DNA from: Adenophora triphylla var. japonica | Taxonomy: Eukaryota > Streptophyta > Magnoliopsida > Asterales > Campanulaceae | NCBI GenBank assembly: GCA_022495995.1 | Contig: JAFEMH010001462.1 | Coordinates: forward strand, 310,001 to 374,000 | Reading direction: 5' to 3' | Length of the DNA stretch: 64,000 nucleotides | Shown: positions 10,926-22,261 of the stretch, piece after piece | Position numbering within the stretch: position 1 is the first letter of the stretch | Layout of the letters: the number at the start of each line of letters is the position of its first letter | Program-made: the position numbers and the translations under genes | The notes under the pieces: model-generated | What the model was told of the DNA's origin: nothing | Database searches by the model: none | The model's input: the letters and a program-made list of their open reading frames with translations, nothing else

Positions 10926-12422
10926 TCAGTCGTCATTCGCCGAGTCTTCTTCGCCTTCTTCCCTTTTCCTCGGCCTCGTCGAGTCTTCTTCCTTTTCTTC
11001 TCAATAATGTCTGTGATCCCTCATCCCGACCTCTGGTATCCTCACCGGAGCCTCTACCAACCCCGTGTCAATAAGCGCTCTCTCTATACGAGCACGAGTC
11101 CGTATCTCCTCCCTCGAGACTCGGCCAAATGAGCAACCTCGACAACCTCTTGTATCGAGCCTCCATGTCCCCGACCAAGTCACCCGATTGGTTATGGCAA
11201 CTCGCTCTTAGCCTCGGTCTCCCTCGTAGTCCTACTCGAGTCGTGGTCGCCCCCAATAAAACTCCGGGCGTCTATCCTCCAAGATAACCCGAGTCGCTCC
11301 CATCTCCCTCTCGTACCAGTCCAAGTAGACAAGTGGTCAAGATCGTGCTCTTCCGCTCCTAAAGATAGCCCCTGGGTGGGAAAGCAAAGTGTATGTCCAA
11401 GCCCTCGAGAAAAAGTGAAGCCGGGCCGGGTCCTCATGTCTAGAGACATCACCTCCATGGTCCGGATGTCCTCCCAGTCACTCAAAGGCTCCTGTAAAGC
11501 CCCAAACCGCCCGGATACCAAGCAGGTATGTAGAAGGATGACCAGCAGAATCCCGGAACCCTCACAAAGATAAGACTCCTAAAATATCCTCCTGGTCTCG
11601 CAACCTCCAAGGTGGTATCCACCAACGGATGTCCGAAGTGGATAGCCTAGCCATCATCGCCTCCCAGCCTACCCCGGTCCCGCCGCCTAGGTGCACCTCT
11701 CCGAGAAATCACCCAAGGGCACCGAGTCGGCAAAGCCCTGTGCAAAGCCCCGAGCCTCTCCCCGCAGCCACAAAGTCAACACATCCGGACTCCCGGACCT
11801 CATGAAATGGTCTCCCGAGCCATTCTCGTCGATCCCATGCAAAGTCTCCCCAAAACCAAATGGGACGATATCCTTCCCAGCCTAGCCTCTCGACCATGTC
11901 CAGAGACCACCGTGACAAATCCCCACGTACTCCTAGCAGAACAATGTAAAAGACGCAAAGGATAAATGCGTCCATAGCCACCATGGTAGCAGCCATAGCC
12001 GGAGATCCAAACCTGCCCGGGATCTCGGAAAGGTCAATCCTATCCGAGGCTACCATCATCTCCTCGCCTCTCCCAGAGGAATCTGCGTAAAAGATGCAAG
12101 CTTTACCGCCACCGGCACGTCTCCGATCAGCGGAATAGATATAGCCTCGCCTTGGGACCCCCAATCAAGGCTCAAGTCTTCGTGCGTTGGGACGATTTCG
12201 TTGTAAGAAAAGCAAAGAAACATGTCTCCGACGTCCCGTAACTTTGCCGCGGCTCTCAACAGTCCCAATCGGGCGGGAGATCCTCAAATGCCATAAAGAC
12301 TTGATCTTGAAGGAAGAATCAAGCAGCCCCTTGTGATTTTGGAAGTTATGTCTCGCCCAAGATTGAAGACCGGACAGAAAATGGTCTCTCTTCCCCCTTT
12401 GTAGTCTAACGGGCCTCTCCAT
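10926..12422 (-). pseudogene. Element A antisense ORF-b: PMD-like nuclear protein (decayed)
   Basis: It reads leftwards from ATG at 12422 (MERPVRLQRGKRDHFLSGLQ). It has the PMD signature AAAKLRDVGDMFLCFSYNEI near 12180-12240 and ISIPLIG near 12130. It ends in a basic, NLS-like stretch (EKKRKKTRRGRGKGKK, about 10950-11010) followed in another frame by an acidic end and a stop near 10926. Several frame changes break it. It is homologous to ORF-b of B, C, E and F. PMD proteins occur in plant transposons and, as host genes such as Arabidopsis MAIN and MAIL1, act in transposon silencing. The role inside the retrotransposon is unknown. Confidence 0.75.
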
Positions 12423-12560
12423 CGCAAAAGTGATCAAAGGTGGTGTCTTTAGGTCCAAAATATGCCCTGGGAACAGCTGAAACAAGTTTGGGTTGAAAAT
12501 AAAATGAAATGGCCAAGCTTTGGTTTTATTCAAAAATGACCAAATCCAGATGCAACCGTG

Positions 12561-12602
12561 AGCCGCACGGCTTCTTTTGCCCTCAAGGCCATGCCGCACG
12601 GC
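12561..12602 (-). promoter_or_regulatory. Paired inverted repeats upstream of ORF-b of element A
   Basis: AGCCG-CA-CGGCT at 12561-12572 and GCCG-CA-CGGC at 12593-12602 lie 31 bp apart and 139-180 bp upstream of the ORF-b start. Each is followed on the plus strand by TTC(T/A)TTTGCC. It is the same motif as in A's LTR promoter. A regulatory role is inferred. Confidence 0.65.
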
Positions 12603-12943
12603 TTCATTTGCCTGATGCAAATTGCAAATCTGCAGCAACCAAAGTTGCTGCCCAAGGGAGTTTTCACCCCACTTTCTCAACCAAAACCTGTACAAAAACA
12701 TGTCCGGAAGCCACCCAAGCAGTTTTATATCATTATATATTATTTTGGCCCAGTTTCAGCCCCAATTCCAAGCAAAAAAAAGTCGCCCCGAGGCTCATAA
12801 TATGCAAATTGAAAAAGCATAAATTAGAAAAGTAAATAAAGCGTAAATACAATGTCTTCGCCCCACCGGCGTCAAAATAAAGCAAAAAATAAACAAGTTG
12901 TGCATAAAAAAGTGTTCATTGTTTGTTTTGTTCCAAATCTACT
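12603..12943. other. Gap between ORF-b promoter and ORF-a 3' end in element A
   Basis: No gene seen. A/T-rich, with direct repeats of TGCAAATTGCAAAT type near 12616-12630. It forms the 5' flank of ORF-b and the 3' flank of ORF-a, which share this space as tail-to-head neighbours. Confidence 0.5.
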
Positions 12944-15560
12944 CTAGAGACCCCCTAGGCCTCGTGGGGATTCTTCTTCTTCCTCATCACCGCTCAGCCA
13001 TAGACGCTAGGCTCTCTCATCACGTCCTCCCGGTGGCTCGCATCGGAAAGAGGGATGTTGTCGTGCTCGTACTCCGCCACTGCTCCAAGATATCAGCATT
13101 AGGACCTCGCCCCGAGCCCCGGCACCGGGATGAGTACTCCGAAGCCGAGGAAGAGGATTCGCGCCCCGACATGCCTCCTTTTGCGCACAGTGCTCCGCAC
13201 GCTTGTTGACGCTTTAGTAGCGCAGCGCCTTCTTGACCAAGGATCGCACACGTCTTTCCAGCCCCTGTTCGCCCGACCAACCCTGTCATAGGTGCGAGCC
13301 GGAACCCGAGAAAAGAAAAGAAAATCTCAGAAAATCTCGAAAAATCTCGTAGAAATTGCAAAAAAACAAAATCCTGAAAGCTAAAAAGGGAATAAGACCC
13401 TAAGAGTATACTCACAAGGCTATCAGTGGCAGGTATACCGGGGCTCCCTCGTGTCGTGGACAGAATCCTCATCCTCCTCGGTACTCCGTGTACGACGTAT
13501 GAGAGGTGTGCATGAGGGATAGGCGGGTCAAGAGGCTCATCCTCCCCATATCCCCGAGTGACCGCCGCCTTCGTCGCCCTTCTCGTGGCATCCTCAGCGC
13601 GCCTCCACAAACACAGCTAGGGGGTACCCATGTCAAAATACTCCTCCGCAGCCTATACCTCCTCGGTACCTCTCAATCTCATCCGCCCGCGCCCCTCGGG
13701 CCGCAAAGATCCGTGGCCGGAGGATCGTGTGGAGTAATGGCGTCCAATGGAGGGACATGACCATGCCGCTCGAGAAACGGTCCCCTGAATATGATGTCGC
13801 AAGTCAGCCCAGCTGAGCCACCTCCTCTGCCTTGTCACCTCAATAGCATCTCCCAAGCAAAATCTCCTGATACCTCGCCCCAGGGTAGAAGTCCACTCCA
13901 TCCGGTCCATCCTTATTGAGCACAAGCCACCATCTTGTAGTCGAAAGTGATCCGGGTCTTCCCGTGAACCTATCCCTCACATCTCCTCCAGCGAACCATC
14001 GCAGGGAAAATGGTGATATCACTCTGTCGGTTCCAAGGAAAGAACCCGATCACCTCGCAAAACCAGCTCGCATGTTCAAAAACATCAAAAAGGTCATTTT
14101 TCTCATAAGAAGTGTCAGGACAGAAAAGAGAAAAGAGAAGAGAAAGAGAGGCTACCTCAAGGGCAAATGAAAAGCACCCATAGAAGCAGCTTTGTTTCGA
14201 CCGTACATGTCCAGAGAGAAGTATAATCCTCACCTAATCCGGCCTCTCCCCAAGAGACCGTCCCTATCCCATCCACATCAACCAAAGAGTCAAGGAGGCA
14301 AGTCATGGCTAGCGTCCTGCATTAGCAAAGATAGTGACCGACAAAGATCAACCACACGAAAGCTCTAACCACCGTGGGCGGCCACGTCACTACCAAGAAA
14401 GTCCCGCATGCGCTTCGGGATCGCCACCTCGACATTCCTCGTCTCCATACCCAATCCCTTGGGAATCAGCTCAAATCCAACCAAAGCTCGGAACTCCTCA
14501 CCGTAATGTGGTCTCTCCAAGTCACGGGCCTCCCGGTGAACCGCAGCCGCACCGTCGTAAAGTCGGCAGGAGTCACAGCAAGCTCTCCCAGCTCAGTGGA
14601 AACTATGAGTAGAGTCCCACCAAAACTCGAAAGAGCCCGAACCAGGCCCTTGCTCTTTGAGGTGATGTGAATTCCCATGCCGACGGCCTCCACAAACGCT
14701 CCCTGCACCGGGGTAGCCCTCACCAACTCTTTAGGGTTCACCCCATTCTTCTCAAAATCCGGCATCCTCTCGCCAAAGATTCACCGCTATCTCGTATGGT
14801 CCCCTAGACTTGTTCTCCGGTAGACAAGCACATCAAAAAGAAGTGTCAGTCCTTCATCTCATTTCAAAAGCATGCATATAGTCACAAAAGTGCACATATT
14901 TTTTCAAAAGAAAAGCATTCATACAAGTCTTTTTAGCATCTTTTGCATCAAAAACGTGACTTTCATCATTTGAAACACGTCATTTTAAGCACGTTGCTTT
15001 CCTAAGGCACAAAATCATAATTTTCACAATTCTTTGCACATAAGCATTATTTTTTCAAATAAAATGGCATGCATGAATCATTTTCATCTTCCAAAATCAT
15101 GTTTTCTCATTGAAAATCAGAATTTTGACCTAGTTCTAGCACAAGGCAAGAACTCCGTCTCATATTTAGACAATTCTCATTCTTACTTCATTTGCGAGAA
15201 AAAAGTGAGTCATTCTCATAATTTTCATCAAATAAATTGCACATGCATATTCTTAGCCTCATAGGTTGTTCATGCATCTCAAAATCATTCAAAAATCCTA
15301 AGAAAATCCTAGAAAATTCCTAAGTTCGGGTTAAGCCCTAAATTATTCAAAAATCAAGCAAAATCATCGGATTTGAGCCAAATAAGAACGCTTACCCCAA
15401 CCGATCGCGGGTTCGTCGATTTGTGCTCCCTCCTTCCCGGATAGAGCTCCGATGGAGGAGTGAGAAAGTCATACCTCCTATCCGTCCGGACAAGCTCCTT
15501 CCTCTTCCTTTGAGCGGCCGCGGAGACATTCCTCCTTGCTTGTCTTGGTGCCGGATCCAT
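12944..15560 (-). pseudogene. Element A antisense ORF-a: multi-exon PMD-like protein (decayed)
   Basis: Reads leftwards. Exon 1 is 15560-15396 (MDPAPRQARR...), ending at donor GGGGTAAG. Exon 2, about 14820-14156, has the PMD phrase TELGELAVTPADF and ends at GAGGTAGC. Exon 3 starts about 14066 (WFCEVIGFFPWNRQ). Another donor, GTGAGTAT, lies near 13410 and an acceptor ATGACAG near 13288. The last exon ends in an acidic tail (SGDEEEES) with a stop near 12944. Exon layout matches B's ORF-a. Frameshifts inside exons 2 and 3 break it. Introns on this strand show it is a separate gene transcribed against gag-pol. Function unknown. Confidence 0.7.
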
Positions 15561-15707
15561 CTCAAATCAAGGGAAGCAAGGGAATTCAAAGAATTTCGAA
15601 ATTCGTTCTTCTCTCTCTCTCTCTCTCTCTCTCTCGGCGAATGGGCGGCAACAATGCCCAATAGCCCGTTCAAATCTGTTTTAAATAATCAGTAAAATCA
15701 GGTTTCC

Positions 15708-15748
15708 AGCCGTACGGCTTCTTTTTCATTCCTCTCATGCCGGCGGCC
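15708..15748 (-). promoter_or_regulatory. Inverted repeats upstream of ORF-a of element A
   Basis: A perfect AGCCG-TA-CGGCT lies at 15708-15719, about 150 bp upstream of the exon 1 ATG. A weaker GCCGGCGGC at 15739-15747 is about 29-31 bp further on, matching the paired arrangement at A's other promoters. Confidence 0.6.
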
Positions 15749-15948
15749 TCTTTCACTCGAGCAAAATTACAATTTTGCCCTTGGACTTTCCACTTGGGCC
15801 TCCAATCCTCGTTATCCTCTAACCGAGATAACACCCTCTTCGAAGATATCCCTTATCTCCTAAGCAATCAAGCTCTATTCCCAGTCACCTCCGTTAATTT
15901 CGTTATAACGGGATAACGTTAGGTGACAACCTCCGAATTGTCGAGTTC

Positions 15949-16330
15949 TTCTTAACTTAAGCTACCTCTGCATGAATAGTGACGTATGCTTAAGTCATTC
16001 AAACTTTGGCAACCCATATCTCTCGATTCGAAAGAGATTGAGACGTATGCTCAAGTCATTGGCAACCCATATCTCTCGATTCGAAAGAGATTGAGACGTA
16101 TGCTCAAGTCATTGGCAACCCATATCTCCGATTCGAAAGAGATTGAGACGTATGCTTAAATCATTCTAGCTTTGGCAACCCATATCTCTCGATTCGAAAG
16201 AGATTGAGACGTATGCTCAAGTTTTTCAAACTTTAGCAACCCATATCTCCGATTCGAAAGAGATTGAGACGTATGCTCAAGTTCATCAAACTCTAGCTAC
16301 CTCTATCCACTCGATAGTGACGTAAGATCT
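15949..16330 (+). repeat. Element A 3' tandem repeats, about 53-62 bp unit
   Basis: About six copies of a unit containing GAGACGTATGCTCAAGTC and GGCAACCCATATCTCTCG. Each unit holds a hairpin, ATCTCT-CGATTCGAA-AGAGAT. It lies between ORF-a and the polypurine tract, the region known in Tat-type elements to be hypervariable and to seed satellites. Confidence 0.85.
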
Positions 16331-16883
16331 AGTTTCAATTAGGTGACATCCTCCAAGAATTGTCAATCGTGTGACATCCTCCAAGAATTGTCAATCGTGA
16401 CAAACCTCCATTAATTGTCAAAATCTCAAGAATCCTAGACATCGTTCCTAACTATCTAGTGATGCTTGAACTACGATCAAGGCTTGATTCCTCCGGATAC
16501 GTAGGTAGCCTTTTATAAAAGGTCCAGCCATCCGACCACTTCGTTGGCCACCCTGTTCCTTCGTCGCTCCTCGGTGATGAAGTAATCCCTCATAGAGACC
16601 ACCTTGGTCACTTCTAGCATATCCCCGCAGGATCAATTGCTTGACCTCCTAGGTCATTTTCTATTTTCCCCAAAGAAGAGACCGCTTTCTCTTCTCCCTT
16701 CCTCGCCGGATCTTATTCCGAACTACGACTCTGGCTTGATTCCTCCGGATACGTAGGTAGCCTTCCAAAAGGTTCACCCACTCGACCGTCTCGGTCATCT
16801 AATCCGTCTCGGCATTCGCCAGATCGGATCCTTTTCTATCGACAACCCCACTTGCCTTGCAAGTGACGTTGCCGAGGGGCTTC
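16331..16883 (+). other. Element A conserved folded module and polypurine tract
   Basis: Two copies of the GAACTACG...GGCTTGATTCC...GGATACGTAGGTAGCC motif lie at about 16468-16512 and 16724-16762. Three GACC-N5-GGTC hairpins follow (16597-16609, 16643-16655, 16784-16796). Then comes a CACTTGC-CTT-GCAAGTG hairpin (about 16848-16864) and the polypurine tract GCCGAGGGGCTTC ending at 16883, the primer for plus-strand DNA synthesis. Confidence 0.75.
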
Positions 16884-18489
16884 TGTAAGTACCCAAATCT
16901 GGCTCATGCCTTCCGGTTAATTTTTCCCGACAATTTCGGTAAGCTTTCCGGTAATTCCCCAGACCTTCCCAACGTTCCGGAAACATTCCAGAACTGTTTT
17001 TTATTAAATAAGGGCTGAAGGGGATCCTTCCTAATTAAGAAACACGTTTTTCTTAATTAGGAAGGAGGATTCTAGAATTTGCCACCTTGCATGGTTCTAG
17101 AATGCTGAGTCATTCAGGATAAGCCCGCACGGCTGCATTAGCTTGCTGCTCTTAGCCGCACGGCTTCATTCACCTTATCCAGATTACCTATAAATAGAGG
17201 CCTCCTCTACCCATTTCAACACACACAATAGAGGCACAAAATACACAATACACTTATAAACACTCCCAAGACGTGAAGAATATTGGTGCAAGCTCAAGAA
17301 GGTGAAGAAGGAAGGCCAAGAAGCTACCTCCCTCCTCCTTGAAGACCCAAGACCAACCTCTCCTCCTAGCTCCGTTCGAAGAAGCAAAGGAAGCAATTGG
17401 TAACCTCGCACGCCCTAACCTTGCTTTTAATTGATATACTTGCTCATTGCATTCATATATCTTGCTTGGGACTTGGCATTTATTCATAAAGATCACATCT
17501 TTATCACCCCCTTTCCCTTTTGCATGCATTAAGACCTCATTTGTCATAAAAATGTAGTCTTTTTCATAAAGGTGCATCCTTTGCACCTAAAACCCCCATT
17601 TTCAAATAAAAATGTCATTTTTATGCATCATTTGCACATAAAAATCCAATCTTTTCAATAAAAATGCATCCTTTGCATTCAAAAACCTTTTCCAATGCAT
17701 CATTTGCATAAAAATCCTATCTTTACGCATCACTTGCATAAAGATCATTTCTTTCAATCAAAAAGCATCATTTGCTAAAACCAAAAATGTCATCTTTTCA
17801 TTAAAGAGTCATTTTTCATCATGCATTTCCCTTTCCCCAACCTTGGAACGGACCGGTGTAAAAGATCCTATCTTTACATCGTTCCTTCCATTAAAGGTTC
17901 ACGATTTCTTTGGAAAGGGATAACCTTGAACCCTATATCTCCGATTATCGCTTAAGAAAGAGTATGAAGCCTCTATACGAGCTCGACCGTCTTAAAGCGT
18001 AGGATTGATGGGCTAAGGACCCTCCTTTTCTAAAGAACCTCATCTTTGACCAAAAGAGAGTCATTCTCTCGATCACGCAAGTCCCGAGGGTCCCGAGGTT
18101 AAAATGCGATGATCACAAGTCATAAGATGAGGACGGGATCATAATCCCAAATACATAAAATTCCAAGGAATCCCGAGCGACAACCAACAAATGGTTTGTA
18201 CGTCCGAAAGACAACTTGGGACATTCCCCCCCTTTTTTCTCAAACACATGCACACAAGAAAGCACGCAAGCAAGCACGATTACTGAAATCTTGGGAGACT
18301 TGCTCCGGCAAGGCACTTTGGGTAAACGCCAAACGTTCTTCCCAAGGGGTAACTTAACCTCCGAACCCAAGTAAAAACCTTTTTTTCAAAGTTTTGAGGT
18401 AATCAAAATGGCGTGGCGACTCCGTTTTTCAAATAACTCGGATATCTTCAAACTCGCGTGAATCCAACAAATTTGGGCACACATTCACA
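16884..18489 (+). repeat. Element A 3' LTR
   Basis: Starts TGTAAGTACCC and ends ACATTCACA, followed by AGACT. TATA box at 17189-17196 with AGCCGCACGGCT at 17154-17165 and AGCCCGCACGGCT at 17122-17134. It differs from the 5' copy by scattered substitutions (several A/G and C/T changes) and short homopolymer indels. Confidence 0.95.
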
Positions 18490-18494
18490 AGACT
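18490..18494. repeat. Right target-site duplication of element A (AGACT)
   Basis: Exact copy of 961-965; element B's integrase frame resumes here. Confidence 0.93.
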
Positions 18495-19450
18495 GCATCC
18501 ACTTTGTCCGAAGCTGCGACAAGTGTCAACGGTTCTCCAACCTCAATCATCTACCTCCTCACGATCTCTACTGCATGACTACACCCTGGCCCTTCACCAC
18601 ATGGGGAATTGACGTCATTGGGAAAATTGCTCCGCCAGGCAGCAACGGCCACGAGTTCGTCTTGGTAGCCATCGACTACTTCACCAAATGAGTCGAAGCC
18701 AAGTCCTACAAGGTGCTCACCTCCAAGAACGTCGCGCATTTCCTCAAGGAAAACATCATCTGCCGATACGGCATCCCGAACGAGGTCGTATCAGAAAACG
18801 GCTCACACTTTGAAGGGGAATGCGACAGACTGCTGGCCGAATTCAAGATCACACGCCACAAGTCTTCTCCCTACCGACCACAAACAAATGGCGCTGTAGA
18901 AGTAGCAAACAAGACTCTCGAACGGATCATCTGAAAAATGACCACCCGAGGACGAGATTGGCCCGAGAAGCTGCACCTTGCACTTTGGGGCTAGCGAACA
19001 TCAGTCAGAACAGCCACGGGAGAAACCCCATTTGCCTTGACATACGGGATGGAAGCAATACTTCCCATTGAATTGGAAATTCCCTCGCTCCGAGTGATGC
19101 TGGAAAATGAAATCAACGAAGTCGAAAGGCTCCGAAGCCGACACGACGAATTGGCTCTGCTAGACGAGCGACGACTAAAGGCCATGAAACACGTCCGAGC
19201 CTACCAAAGCAGGATGGCCAGAGCTTTCGACAAGAAAGTCAAGTCCCGAGACATCAGGGAAGGCAACCTGGTACTCAAAGAAAAGCCTCCCACTCGAACC
19301 AACCCACTAGGAAAATGGGAACCAACATGGATCGGCCCTTTCGTGGTTCAAAAGATCTTCTCCGGAGGTGCCATGAAGCTGACAGACCTAGACGGCAATC
19401 CCTTCATGAATCCAGTCAACGGAAGCAAACTCCGCAGATACTTCGCCTAA
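18495..19450 (+). pseudogene. Element B integrase, remainder after element A
   Basis: The frame continues from the left fragment: the zinc-finger Cys pair in SCDKCQRFSNLNHLPPHDLY, then the core with WGIDVIGK and FVLVAIDYFTK, and a stop TGA at about 18689 where relatives have Trp. The second catalytic site reads SENGSHFEGE, so Glu replaces the Asp present in F (SDNGSHF). RPQTNGAVE follows. Two more stops lie near 18932 (TGA) and 18993 (TAG). The C-terminus carries WEPTWIGPFVV, the end is LRRYFA, and the stop is at 19448-19450. Three stops and the changed Asp make it inactive. Confidence 0.93.
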
Positions 19451-20254
19451 AGAAGAATAACTGTGCATCTCTTGGCACTCCATGTAGTGTCGAACTACGC
19501 AGACCTGAGCCCTCTAGTCCGGGGGAACGTAGGCAACCTTAATTGGTCCGGTCTAAAAACACACAAAAAGTCAAAAGTTTGAATGTCAATCAAGACCTCC
19601 ATCAAACTACACACTTTCCAGGAGCATGCCCCCACCATCACCTTGACCAAGTCAAACAACGGTGGCAACATCAAAGGACATCTAAAGGTCACTCAGCGTC
19701 AAACGACTGACCCATGTCTGCTTCCAAGCAGGGGCTTGCCTTCGCCCTCACGCGCTTCAAAAAAAAAAAAAAGAGCTCGAGCAAAGTATCTCAAAAAAAA
19801 AAAGAGAGCTCAAGCAGAAGCTTAAAAAAAAGAGAGCTCAAACAGAAGCTACAAAAAAAAAAAAAGAGGTCAAGGACCCAGCGCCGACAAACAAGAGGCA
19901 AGGAAGTCACGGAAAAGACCGTCAAAACGACTTGTTAAGGGATGATCCAACCACCCATCCAAACACAAAGCCCAAGCAAAAGGGATTGCCGTCAAGGCCC
20001 AGGCTACTTCAGTCCGCAAATGCAACTGAAAGGTCCAAAGATGGACGCCGCCAAGGTTCACGAAAGAAACAAAAGCGAACAAGAGATCTTGCGTCTCGAC
20101 AAAGCTTTAAAAGTGAATCACAAATCACTAACGATTACAACATTTCTTGATGAGTTCAAGCACGGTCTACTCTCAAGTTCACAACATGCTAAAAGACAGC
20201 TAATACATTTAACAAATAATGTGTTTGCAATGCAATGAATGGATACCTAGGAGG
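19451..20254 (+). other. Element B spacer after integrase
   Basis: No gene. It contains the conserved folded motif (CGAACTACGCAGACCTGAGCC near 19490, GGGGAACGTAGGCAACC near 19520). A run of short A-rich repeats at about 19758-19870 has the unit form AAAAAGAG(C/A)TC(A/G)AG. Open frames here are low-complexity Lys/Ser readings and are not credible genes. Confidence 0.6.
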
Positions 20255-21775
20255 TCATTCCGCGCCATCTGCGCTTGTCCCCTCGCCATTCTTCCCTTTC
20301 TTCCCTCGTCTCCGGCGAGTCTTCTTTCTCTCCACGCGAGCCAGCTCTGCGTCTCTCAGTCTGAGATTAGGGGTCCTCCCCGTAGAGTCAAACAATCCAG
20401 CAGCTCCCAGGGCTTCATTCGCCCCTGCTTCGGCTCAGATCTCCTCCCTGCGAGTCTGCAAAAGGGGACCTCTCCCCGTCAGTCGGTCAACTCTAGTCTC
20501 GTAGTCAAACAAAGTGTCTCCCGTGACATCCTGAGGGTCAGACCAGGCTTCGGCACTCCTAAGGCAATAGCTACTACGGCAATTGGGCCCCAGAATTGCT
20601 CCACGCCTGCTTCCCAAAACCACTTGGGACTGCCCAACACGCTGCTCATACCAGGCCAAGTACTGGGTTGTCAATACGACACTCTCCCGACGTCTAAGGA
20701 GCACCACAGGAAGGAAAGCGGAATACTTCCATACCCTCGTAAAATACAAAAGAGCACCTGAGCCGCCATACAAAGAGGAGCTACCTCCGCAGCAGAGCAA
20801 GGTCATCCTGGCCAACAAAGGCTCTGCTTCATCCCAAGCCGCCGGAAACAAGCGACGGAATATAGAAGGAGGACCAAGACAAACCTGGAACTCGACAACA
20901 TAGGACCCTTCCCGAAAGGCCCTCCTAGTCTCAATCCCCCAGTGCGGAACCCACCAACGGATCTGATGCGTACCAAGCCGTGCCATCCATCTCTCCCAGG
21001 CGGACTGATCCATATCCAACACAAGAGGTCGCCGAGCAAATGACTACGGGCTAAACGACGTCGGAGCCTCGGGCATGGCCTGAAGTCTCTCTCGCAGCCA
21101 CAAGGAGAGCAAAGCAGGGCTTCGCCCTCTCATGAACCGATCCCCAGTCGCCAGACGGTCAATACCATGAAGAGTCTCCCCCAGCACCAACGGGACAATA
21201 TCCTCTCCAGCTCTGCAGTGCCCAACCACATCTAGCAAAGCGCCATCGCAAACCCCGAGGGAGCTGACCATGAAGAGCGTCGCTATCACGCACAAGGCAA
21301 ACGCATCCCACGAGACATCACTCTCATCATCAATCATAAACCGCTCCGGCAGCGCAGAAATGTCAATATGACCCGAATCAAGGATCATGCCCTGCACTTC
21401 TCCCAACAAAGTCCGAAGAAAGTCTGCAAGCTTCACGCTCAAGGCAGCACCACCAATCAAAGGAACTGAGATGGCCTCCACCTCAGGTCCTCCAATCAAA
21501 GCCCTAAAATCCTCAAAGGTGGGCACTACCTCATTGTAGGAGAAGCAATACACATGCCTCCTAACATCCCAGAACTTCGCGGCAGCCCGCAACAATTCCC
21601 AATCAGGAACCAACTCCTTAAGGGACCAAACCGAGCAAAGTCGAAACCTTACCTCAAAAGCCCGCCTCTGATGCCTCATACGGTGTCGCATCCACATTTT
21701 CAGCCGCTCAAGGAAGTGTGCTTGCCGCTCCTGCGAAAGCCTTGGCAAAATTCTTGGAACGTATGAAGAATCCAT
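20255..21775 (-). CDS. Element B antisense ORF-b: PMD-like protein with basic tail
   Basis: Reads leftwards from ATG 21775 (MDSSYVPRILPRLSQERQAH). It stays open to about 21044, continues in an adjacent frame at 21022-20435, and ends with RVERKKTRRRRGKKGK and TGA at 20255-20257. The PMD core is clear: VWSLKELVPDWELLRAAAKF, WDVRRHVYCFSYNEVVPTFE, ISVPLIGG and IVPLVLGETLHGIDRL. Two pairs of inverted repeats precede the gene pair (21893-21937 here). It is either frameshifted near 21040 or spliced there. The basic tail suggests a nuclear protein. It is the best preserved ORF-b of the plus-strand elements. Confidence 0.75.
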
Positions 21776-21892
21776 AGCAAAAATGGAGGTTCCTAGAGAA
21801 AATGGGGAAGAAAGATCGAAAATGGCTGCAAATGGGGAGTGGGGAAAGTCCAGACATCCGGAAAGCCTTTATCCCTTCCCAAAAGCAAAGGT

Positions 21893-21937
21893 GATCCGTA
21901 CGGACCTCTTTGCACCCCAAGTTGGTCCGTACGGACC
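21893..21937 (-). promoter_or_regulatory. Paired inverted repeats upstream of ORF-b of element B
   Basis: GATCCG-TA-CGGACC at 21893-21906 and GGTCCG-TA-CGGACC at 21924-21937, exactly 31 bp apart, 118-162 bp upstream of ORF-b. Both are followed on the plus strand by CTTTGCA or TGTTGCA. Identical motifs occur four times in B's LTR and twice before ORF-a. Confidence 0.75.
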
Positions 21938-22261
21938 TTGTTGCATCATGGCCCCACTTTCCCAGCAAACAGGCCAACAACCACTGTTCCCAGCAGGACC
22001 TTGCTCCAAACTGCCCAAACTCTGACCAAAGCCATTTCCGGCAAGCATATACTACCCACAGACGCACTCCCAGCTCACGTGGCATGCACAAATAATAAAA
22101 TAGCAACAATTCCTAGGACAACTCCCGGGAATCACAAAAGACGACATTACATCTTAGAATAAAATACTTTGCGATGCAAATGCGAATGTTTTATTACAGG
22201 TACATATAATGTCTGTTGCTAAAAAAAAAGAAGATATGGAAAGAGGGAAAGCAAATGAGCC

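Larger units (their letters stand above)
966..18489 (+). mobile_element. Element A: complete Tat/Ogre-like LTR retrotransposon with decayed pol
   Basis: 17.5 kb bounded by LTRs of about 1600 and 1606 bp and the AGACT duplication. Order: 5' LTR, tRNA-type primer site, long leader, gag, RT, RNase H, second RNase H, integrase, two antisense PMD genes (12422-10926 and 15560-12944), a short tandem array, polypurine tract, 3' LTR. The LTRs differ at roughly 17-20 positions by eye, about 1 percent, so insertion is recent. The coding regions carry many frameshifts and I see no retropepsin active-site motif, so this copy is non-autonomous. It interrupts the integrase of element B in the same orientation. 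Confidence 0.95.

Noticed and set aside
13020..13610. GRTGAGKT resembling a Walker A nucleotide-binding loop
   Set aside because: It lies at an exon start of the antisense ORF-a of element A, next to an intron, without the rest of a P-loop domain; chance match.
15608..15636. TC-rich tract as a possible regulatory GAGA-type site
   Set aside because: A simple TC microsatellite; A, B and F have scattered TC tracts in the same general region but with no fixed position.
20235..20761. Plus-strand frames near the end of element B integrase as an envelope-like gene
   Set aside because: No signal peptide or membrane segment pattern, and they overlap the better-supported antisense ORF-b.
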